NCBI RefSeq assembly: GCF_023230885.1
Contig: NZ_JALNWM010000028.1
Span: 1 to 20,784 of the forward strand
Source of the DNA: Desulfocurvus sp.
GTDB taxonomy: Bacteria; Desulfobacterota; Desulfovibrionia; Desulfovibrionales; Desulfovibrionaceae
Reading direction: 5' to 3'
Length of the DNA: 20,784 bases
The position numbers and the translations under genes were made by a program. Shown one piece after another: positions 15,597 to 20,784 of the stretch. The notes below the pieces were generated by a model, which saw nothing but the letters and a program-made list of their open reading frames with translations, did not search any database and was not told the origin of the DNA. Position 1 is the first letter of the stretch. Each line of letters begins with the position of its first letter.

Positions 15597-18500
15597 TCAT
15601 CAACCGCGCGGCCCTGTCCCGCCAGTCGGCGGTGCTGGTGCTCACCGTGTTCCTGGCCCTGGCCGGGGCGGCGGCCTACACCTCCCTGCCCCTGGAATCC
15701 AACCCCGACGTGACCATCCCCTACGTCTTCGTGGACACGGGCTACGAGGGCGTGGCCCCCGAGGACATGGAAAAGCTGGTGACCATCCCCCTGGAGCGCA
15801 AGCTCAAGGGCTTGTCGGACCTGGAGGAAATGCGTTCCATCTCCCAGGACGGCTCGAGCCTCGTCGCCCTGAAGTTCCTGCCCGACATCGACATCGACGA
15901 CGCCCTGCAGAAGGTGCGCGACAAGGTGGACCAGGCCAAGCCCGACCTGCCCGCAGACCTGCCCGACGACCCGGCCATCATCGAGATGAATTTTTCGGAC
16001 CAGCCGATCATCAACGTGGTCCTGTCCGGCCCGTTCAGCCTCAAACGCCTGAAGTCCCTGGCCGAATCCTACGAGGACCGCTTCGAGGCCATCCCCGGCG
16101 TGCTCGACGCCGAGATCCTGGGCGGGCTGGAGCGCGAGATCCACGTCCTGTTCGACCTGGACCGCGTGGCCTTCTACCGCATGCCTTTCTCCAGCCTGCT
16201 TACGGCGGTGGAGGAGGGCAACGTCAACGTGCCCGGCGGGTCCATGGACATCGGCGACCAGCGCTACCAGGTGCGCGTGCCCGAGGACTTCCAGCACCCC
16301 GACGAGATCCGTTCGCTGGTGGCCTTCACGCGCGGGGGCAGGCCCGTGTACCTGCGCGACGTGGCCGGCATCGAGGACGCCGCCAAGGACCAGGAGATCA
16401 TCGCGCGCATGGACGGCCAGAACAGCGTGACCGTGTCCGTGACCAAACGCAGCGGCGAGAACGTGGTGGAGATCGTCGACGCCCTGCGCGCCGCCGCGCG
16501 GGAACTGCGCGAGGACATGCCGCCCTCGCTGACCGTGACCATGACCTCCGACGCGTCCGAGGACATCAAGAGCATGTTCGCCGACCTGGAGAACAACATC
16601 ATCTCCGGGCTGGTGCTCGTCCTGGCGGTGGTGCTGCTGTTCATCGGCGGGCGCTCGGCGCTGTTCGTGGCCCTGTCCATCCCCCTGTCCATGCTCATCA
16701 CCTTCGCCATGCTCCAGGCCCTGGGCGTGACCCTGAACATGGTCGTGCTCTTCGCCCTGATCCTGGCCCTGGGCATGCTGGTGGACAACGGCATCGTGGT
16801 CGTCGAGAACATCTACCGCCACATGCAGGAGGGCGCGGACCGCGCCGGGGCGGCCCTGGCGGGCACCGACGAGGTCGCCTGGCCCGTGTTCGCCTCCACC
16901 CTGACCACCCTGGGCGCCTTCGCGCCCATGCTCTTCTGGCCCGGGATCATGGGCCAGTTCATGTTCTATCTGCCGCTGACGGTGATCATCGCCCTGTCGT
17001 CGTCGCTGTTCGTGGCCCTGGTGGTCAACCCGGTGCTCTCGGCGCGCTTGCAGACCGTGCGGCCCGCGGAAGCCGCCCCCCGCCCCCAGGACAGGGCCCT
17101 GGGCTGGCTCCAGGGGCGCTATCTGGGCGCCCTGGGCTGGGCCCTGGAGCACCGGCTGGCCGTGGCGGGGCTGGGGGTGGCGCTCCTGGCCGCCTCGGTG
17201 GGCGCCTTCGCGGCCTTCGGGCGGGGGGTGGAGTTCCTGCCCGCCTCGGATCCCGAGCGCGCCTGGGTGCATATCGAGGCCCCCGTGGGCACCAACCTGG
17301 AGGCCTCGGACCGCATCGTGCGCCAGGCCGAGGCCGTCTGCCTGGAGCAGCCCGACGTGCTGCACGTCGTGACCCAGGTGGGCTCCGGCGGGGGCGACCC
17401 CTTCGGCAGCAGCAGCGCGGGAACCCATGTGTCCCAGCTCACGGTGGAGTTCAAGGATTTCCACGAGCGCTCGCGGCCCTCCACCGAGGTGGTGGACGAA
17501 CTGCGCGCGGCCCTGGGCGCGGCCATCACCGGCGCCACCGTGCGCGTGGAGAAGGAGACGATGGGGCCGCCCTCGGCGGGCGAGCCGGTGAACATGGAGA
17601 TCCAGGGCCCGGACCTGACCGTGCTCGGGCAGGTGGCGGCCGGGGTCATGGAGCGCATCAAGGGCGTGCCCGGGCTGGTGGACCTCAAGTCCGACTACAT
17701 CCACGGCAAGCCGGAGATCCGCGTGGCCGTCGACAAGGAAAAGGCCGCCCTGATGGGCCTTTCGGCCAGCGCCGTGGCCCAGACCGTCCGGGCCGCCGTG
17801 GGCGGCGTCAAGGTCGGCACCTACCGCGAGGGCAAGGACGAATACGACATCGTGGCCAAGCTGCCCAGGAAGGACCGCTCCAGCCTGGAGGGCATCGAGC
17901 GGCTGACGGTCTCGGGGCCGGAGGGCGAGCCCATCCCCCTGACCAGCGTGGCCCGCGTGGGCATGACCGGGGGCATCGGCGGCATCCGCCACATCGACCA
18001 GAAGCGCGTGGTCACCGTGTCCGCCGACGTGAGCGGGCGCCCGGCCGGGCAGGTCCGGGCCGAGGTCGACGCCGTGATGCGCACCATCGAGCTGCCGCGC
18101 GGGGTGTCCTACGCCTTCACCGGCGAGGAGAAGGAGCAGCAGGATGCCTCGGACTTCCTGAGCCGGGCGTTCGTGGCCGCGCTGTTCCTGATCTTCCTTG
18201 TGCTGGTCACCCAGTTCGACTCCCTGCGGGCGCCGTGCATCATCCTGAGCTCGGTGGTCCTGTCGCTCATCGGCGTGTTCGCCGGGCTGGTGCTCACGGG
18301 CACCTCGTTCTCGGTGATCATGACCGGGGTGGGCGTGATCAGCCTCGCGGGGGTGGTGGTCAACAACGCCATCGTGCTCATCGACTACTACAATCAGCTC
18401 CGGGCCCGGGGGCTGGCGCCGCGCGAGGCCCTGACCCAGGCCGGGGCCACGCGCTTCCGCCCGGTGCTGCTCACCGCCGTGACCACCATCCTCGGCCTGC

Positions 18501-18712
18501 TGCCCATGGCCACGGGGGTCAGCTTCGACTTCCTGAACCTTTCCTGGGAGGTGGGCAGCGAAACGGCCCAGTGGTGGGGCCCTATGGCCGTGGCCGTGAT
18601 CTTCGGCCTGCTGGTGGCCACGGTGCTGACCCTGGTGGTGGTCCCCGTGCTGTGCTCCCTGACCGACGAGGGCCTGCGGCGGCGCCGCGGGGGCGGGGTG
18701 CCCTCGCCGTGA
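15593..18712 (+). CDS. RND-family efflux permease (AcrB/HAE type)
   Basis: This 1039-residue inner-membrane pump has the RND layout: TM1 at about 12-30, a large periplasmic porter domain, TM2-6 (about 335-480), a second TM (about 525-545), a second periplasmic loop, and TM8-12 to the end. It would export drugs or other amphiphiles using the proton gradient. In TM4 the pair matching AcrB Asp407-Asp408 is Asp398-Asn399 (LVDNGIVVVEN). In TM10 the position of AcrB Lys940 is Asn924 (VVVNNAIVLID). Arg954 and Thr961 match AcrB Arg971 and Thr978. Such DN/NN pumps are a known subgroup, but the relay differs from AcrB. It overlaps the adaptor by 4 bp. No TolC-type gene follows. Confidence 0.94.
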   Translation: MIINRAALSRQSAVLVLTVFLALAGAAAYTSLPLESNPDVTIPYVFVDTGYEGVAPEDMEKLVTIPLERKLKGLSDLEEMRSISQDGSSLVALKFLPDIDIDDALQKVRDKVDQAKPDLPADLPDDPAIIEMNFSDQPIINVVLSGPFSLKRLKSLAESYEDRFEAIPGVLDAEILGGLEREIHVLFDLDRVAFYRMPFSSLLTAVEEGNVNVPGGSMDIGDQRYQVRVPEDFQHPDEIRSLVAFTRGGRPVYLRDVAGIEDAAKDQEIIARMDGQNSVTVSVTKRSGENVVEIVDALRAAARELREDMPPSLTVTMTSDASEDIKSMFADLENNIISGLVLVLAVVLLFIGGRSALFVALSIPLSMLITFAMLQALGVTLNMVVLFALILALGMLVDNGIVVVENIYRHMQEGADRAGAALAGTDEVAWPVFASTLTTLGAFAPMLFWPGIMGQFMFYLPLTVIIALSSSLFVALVVNPVLSARLQTVRPAEAAPRPQDRALGWLQGRYLGALGWALEHRLAVAGLGVALLAASVGAFAAFGRGVEFLPASDPERAWVHIEAPVGTNLEASDRIVRQAEAVCLEQPDVLHVVTQVGSGGGDPFGSSSAGTHVSQLTVEFKDFHERSRPSTEVVDELRAALGAAITGATVRVEKETMGPPSAGEPVNMEIQGPDLTVLGQVAAGVMERIKGVPGLVDLKSDYIHGKPEIRVAVDKEKAALMGLSASAVAQTVRAAVGGVKVGTYREGKDEYDIVAKLPRKDRSSLEGIERLTVSGPEGEPIPLTSVARVGMTGGIGGIRHIDQKRVVTVSADVSGRPAGQVRAEVDAVMRTIELPRGVSYAFTGEEKEQQDASDFLSRAFVAALFLIFLVLVTQFDSLRAPCIILSSVVLSLIGVFAGLVLTGTSFSVIMTGVGVISLAGVVVNNAIVLIDYYNQLRARGLAPREALTQAGATRFRPVLLTAVTTILGLLPMATGVSFDFLNLSWEVGSETAQWWGPMAVAVIFGLLVATVLTLVVVPVLCSLTDEGLRRRRGGGVPSP

Positions 18713-18776
18713 AGCGGCGGGCCGCCGCGGGCACGTCCCGGGGCGGCCCCCACCCGCCGCCCTGGCGGGGCAAAGA

Positions 18777-18808
18777 AAAAGGCCGGGCCCTCGCGGGTCC
18801 GGCCTTTT
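18777..18808. terminator. Bidirectional terminator between the RND operon and the glutamate-synthase-like gene
   Basis: AAAAGGCCGG-GCCC (18777-18790) pairs with GGGT-CCGGCCTTTT (18795-18808) around loop TCGC. The stem is 14 bp with one G-T. The A-run on the left and T-run on the right make it an intrinsic terminator for both strands, right where the plus-strand efflux operon meets the minus-strand gene that ends at 18857. Confidence 0.92.
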
Positions 18809-18856
18809 CATTTGGCGGGCGGGGGCGCCCAGGCGCCTCCGTCTTTGGCGCCTGCC

Positions 18857-20500
18857 CTAGCCCAGCAGGATGCGCCGGGCGATTTCGTCACCGGCTTCGG
18901 TGATGAAGGGGATGCCCGTTTCGCTTTCGGTTTCGCGGTTGGCCGAGGCGATGTCCTCGCGGCGGATTTCCGACACGTCGAAGCGGCGCGCTCCGGCCAT
19001 GAGCTGCTGGAGCCCGGCGGAGAGCTTGTCCATGAGCGTGACGATGGCCACGGCGCCGTAGGGGATCTTGGACATCTCGTCCTTGCCCAGGCGTGCGGAC
19101 AGGCTGTGCCAGGCTCCGAAGATCTCCTCGGGGGTGCGGCCGTGCTCGGCCACCGTGGCGGGCAGGCTGTCCCAGTTGCCGTTGATGGCCTCGCGGCGCT
19201 CGGGGTGCAGGGCGCCCTCGATGTTGGTGCCCAGGAAGCCGGGGATCATCATGGCCCGGCCCATGCAGATCATCTTCACGAAGGGCGCGCCCAGGGCCAG
19301 GGCCTTGAAGATGCTCGTCTCGCGGGCGAAGCCGCCAGCGAAGCTCATGTCGACCACGCGCTGGCCGCGGGCGGCCAGCAGGCTGGCGTACTCGTGGGCC
19401 TTGGCGTGCAGCAGGATGCTCGGAACGCCCCAGTGCTCCATCATGTTCCAGGGGCTCATGCCCGTGCCGCCGCCCGAGCCGTCCATGGTCAGCAGGTCGA
19501 GCCCGGTCTCGCTGGCCAGGCGGATGGCCATGGCCAGGCCTTCCATGCCGTAGGCGCCGGTCTTGAGGGTGATGCGCGAGAAGCCCAGGCCGCGCAGGTA
19601 GCCCACGGAGTTCATGAACTCCTCGCGGACCTGCTCGTAGCTGTTCTGGGCGGTGTAGCCCAGGCGGCTGTGGCGGGCGAAGGAATGCACGGCGCCGGAC
19701 TCGAAGGCCTCGCGCACGCCGGGGGCCTCGGGGTCGGGGTCCACGAGGTAGCCGCGCTTCTTGAGGAACAGGGCGTAGTCCAGGCTGGTGACCTCGATTT
19801 CGCCGCCGATGTTCTTGGCGCCCTGGCCCCATTTGAGCTCGATGACGATGCGGTCGCCGTATTTCTCGGCCAGGTATTCGGCCACGCCGTTGCGCGCGTC
19901 CTCCACGTTGAGCTGGACGAGGATGGCGCCCATGCCGTCGTGGTAGCGCAGGTAGGTCTGGATGCGCCGCTCCAGCTCGGGGGCGCTCTTGATGCGTCCG
20001 CCTTCGAGCTCGGAGGCGCGGTCCACGCCGACCACGTTCTCGCCGATGACGATGGGAATGCCCGCCAGGGCGCAGCCCACGGCGAAGGAGTTCCAGTATT
20101 TGGCGGCGATGAAGGTCGAGCCCAGGGCGCCGGTCATCAGCGGCAGGCGGCAGGGGGTCTTGACCGTGTTGCCGAAGGAGGTGGCGAGGCTGACATCGGT
20201 GAACAGGCAGTCGCCCGAGCGGGCCTTGTCCTCGTTGCCGTTCATGCCGTGGGCGCCGTAGCAGGCGCCCTGGATGCGCAGGGCGTTGTAGGACACACCG
20301 TTCTGGGTGGTGTTGCCGCTGCCGGCGGTGACCAGGCCGAAATCGCGGGGGTAGAGCGTCGCCCGGCCCTTGAGGCTGGAGAGCCAGGTCTCGCATTTGC
20401 CCTTGCAGTCGGCCCGGCACAGGGTACACAGGCCGGATTCGATGGCGTTGCCGCGGTTGGTGGTCCCGAGCACGTCATTCTGCTTCGCCCAGTGGTTCAT
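18857..20500 (-). CDS. FMN-binding glutamate-synthase-family protein with N-terminal Cys cluster
   Basis: The 547-residue protein matches the FMN-binding synthase domain of glutamate synthase large subunits, without the glutaminase domain. The match is clearest at ELKWGQGAKNIGGE (221-234; GltB has QGAKPGEGG) and LLTMDGSGGGTGMSP (336-350). In GltB the [3Fe-4S] cluster uses a Cys-rich segment after this; here the corresponding part (about 408-430) has only Cys412. Instead the N-terminus holds Cys25-x2-Cys28-x3-Cys32-x3-Cys36, which could bind an Fe-S cluster. The reaction is therefore uncertain: an amidotransferase using free ammonia or another nitrogen donor, or another FMN oxidoreductase. AGGGG before the start at 20500 fits well. 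No GltD-type partner is in the window. Confidence 0.88.
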   Translation of the reverse strand: MNHWAKQNDVLGTTNRGNAIESGLCTLCRADCKGKCETWLSSLKGRATLYPRDFGLVTAGSGNTTQNGVSYNALRIQGACYGAHGMNGNEDKARSGDCLFTDVSLATSFGNTVKTPCRLPLMTGALGSTFIAAKYWNSFAVGCALAGIPIVIGENVVGVDRASELEGGRIKSAPELERRIQTYLRYHDGMGAILVQLNVEDARNGVAEYLAEKYGDRIVIELKWGQGAKNIGGEIEVTSLDYALFLKKRGYLVDPDPEAPGVREAFESGAVHSFARHSRLGYTAQNSYEQVREEFMNSVGYLRGLGFSRITLKTGAYGMEGLAMAIRLASETGLDLLTMDGSGGGTGMSPWNMMEHWGVPSILLHAKAHEYASLLAARGQRVVDMSFAGGFARETSIFKALALGAPFVKMICMGRAMMIPGFLGTNIEGALHPERREAINGNWDSLPATVAEHGRTPEEIFGAWHSLSARLGKDEMSKIPYGAVAIVTLMDKLSAGLQQLMAGARRFDVSEIRREDIASANRETESETGIPFITEAGDEIARRILLG

Positions 20501-20660
20501 GAGAGAATCCCCTTTTGTAAAAATAGTGTTTGCAAAACGGAGAAGAGGTAGGACAAAGCCTACAAATTTGCAAGTTCCAGCCGGTGCGGACGGTGCGCTG
20601 AATGGCGCCGCGCGCGTCGAAGGCTTTGAAATCGATTAGAAAAAAAGTGTTGAAAAATAA
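20501..20660 (-). promoter_or_regulatory. AT-rich regulatory region of the glutamate-synthase-like gene
   Basis: This leader is much richer in A/T than the rest of the window. It contains the perfect hairpin GTAGG-ACAAAG-CCTAC (20548-20563), flanked by two TTGCAA motifs (20530-20535 and 20568-20573, 38 bp apart). A dyad of TTTTG/CAAAA arms (20513-20537) lies close to the ribosome-binding site, and a further A/T block at 20617-20660 contains ATCGAT. On the minus strand TTGCAA with a 17-bp spacer leads to TACCTC, a poor -10, so I cannot fix the promoter. Several sites suggest regulated expression. Confidence 0.45.
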
Positions 20661-20687
20661 GGGGTCGGGGAGGCGGGCAGACGCGCG

Positions 20688-20727
20688 ACGGGCCCGGCCG
20701 CCCCCCCCAGGGGGCGGCCGGGCCCGT
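20688..20727. other. 18-bp perfect hairpin
   Basis: ACGGGCCCGGCCGCCCCC (20688-20705) is exactly complementary to 20710-20727, leaving loop CCCA. It is the longest perfect stem in the window. Neither strand has a T-run after it, so it is not a standard intrinsic terminator, though it could end a transcript entering from the right. Its right arm shares its last five bases with the start of the tandem repeat. Confidence 0.85.
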
Positions 20728-20784
20728 GTGCCCGCGAAGCCCGTGTGCCCGCGAAGCCCGTGTGCCCGCGAAGCCCGTGTGCCC
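20723..20784. repeat. 17-bp tandem repeat, at least 3.6 copies, runs off the window
   Basis: The unit cccgtgtgcccgcgaag occurs at 20723-20739, 20740-20756 and 20757-20773, then as 11 bases to the end (20774-20784). All copies are identical. A period of 17 is not a multiple of 3 and no open frame with a start uses it, so it is probably non-coding. Copies follow without spacers, so it is not a CRISPR array. The true copy number is unknown. Confidence 0.95.

Noticed and set aside
15179..18811. A 1210-codon open frame on the minus strand opposite the RND permease
   Set aside because: It is rich in His, Gly, Gln and Asp with no domain, as expected for the antisense of a high-GC gene. The opposite frame is a clear RND pump.
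20723..20784. Possible CRISPR array at the right edge
   Set aside because: The 17-bp units follow each other without spacers, are too short for CRISPR repeats, and no cas gene is in the window.

Overview
The window is a very GC-rich bacterial chromosome segment with no mobile element, CRISPR array or rRNA that I can see. The gene content suggests a sulphate-reducing Desulfovibrio-type bacterium (Desulfovibrionales). The pointers are the ispG-proS and xseA-xseB-ispA-dxs run, a CysH-like [4Fe-4S] protein, and a stand-alone FMN-binding glutamate-synthase-type protein. This is inference from protein character and gene order; no database was searched.

Layout. 1-323 is a G-rich, repeat-rich stretch without a credible gene. 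324-492 is a tRNA-Arg(ACG) unit on the minus strand with its own promoter and terminator. 687-1418 encodes a PAPS/APS-reductase-like PP-loop protein whose last codons and downstream bases are repeated 65 bp further on. 1684-10642 is a tight eight-gene plus-strand operon: ispG, proS, a LysE-family exporter, xseA, an M23 peptidase, xseB, ispA and dxs. It ends at a textbook terminator (10681-10709). It combines isoprenoid precursor synthesis (ispG, dxs, ispA), prolyl-tRNA synthesis, both exonuclease VII subunits, and one envelope enzyme. 10919-11539 is an AzoR-type flavin reductase. It converges on fadD (11659-13446, minus), which has a well-formed promoter at 13540-13568.

The 409-bp gap 13447-13855 between fadD and the next plus-strand operon contains several perfect dyads and an AT-richer block that looks like an operator region. 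The operon that follows is a CecR-like TetR regulator, a periplasmic adaptor lipoprotein and an RND permease. The three genes overlap, forming a self-regulated efflux system that lacks its own outer-membrane channel gene. A bidirectional terminator (18777-18808) separates it from a minus-strand glutamate-synthase-like gene (18857-20500). The right edge carries an 18-bp perfect hairpin running straight into a 17-bp tandem repeat that continues past the window.

I found no clear-cut new multi-gene system. The most unusual items are: the CysH-like protein that keeps its Fe-S ligands but lacks the catalytic cysteine; the duplicated gene tail; the glutamate-synthase-like protein whose usual Fe-S ligands are gone while a new N-terminal Cys cluster is present; the RND pump with a non-AcrB proton-relay pattern; and the hairpin/VNTR at the right edge.
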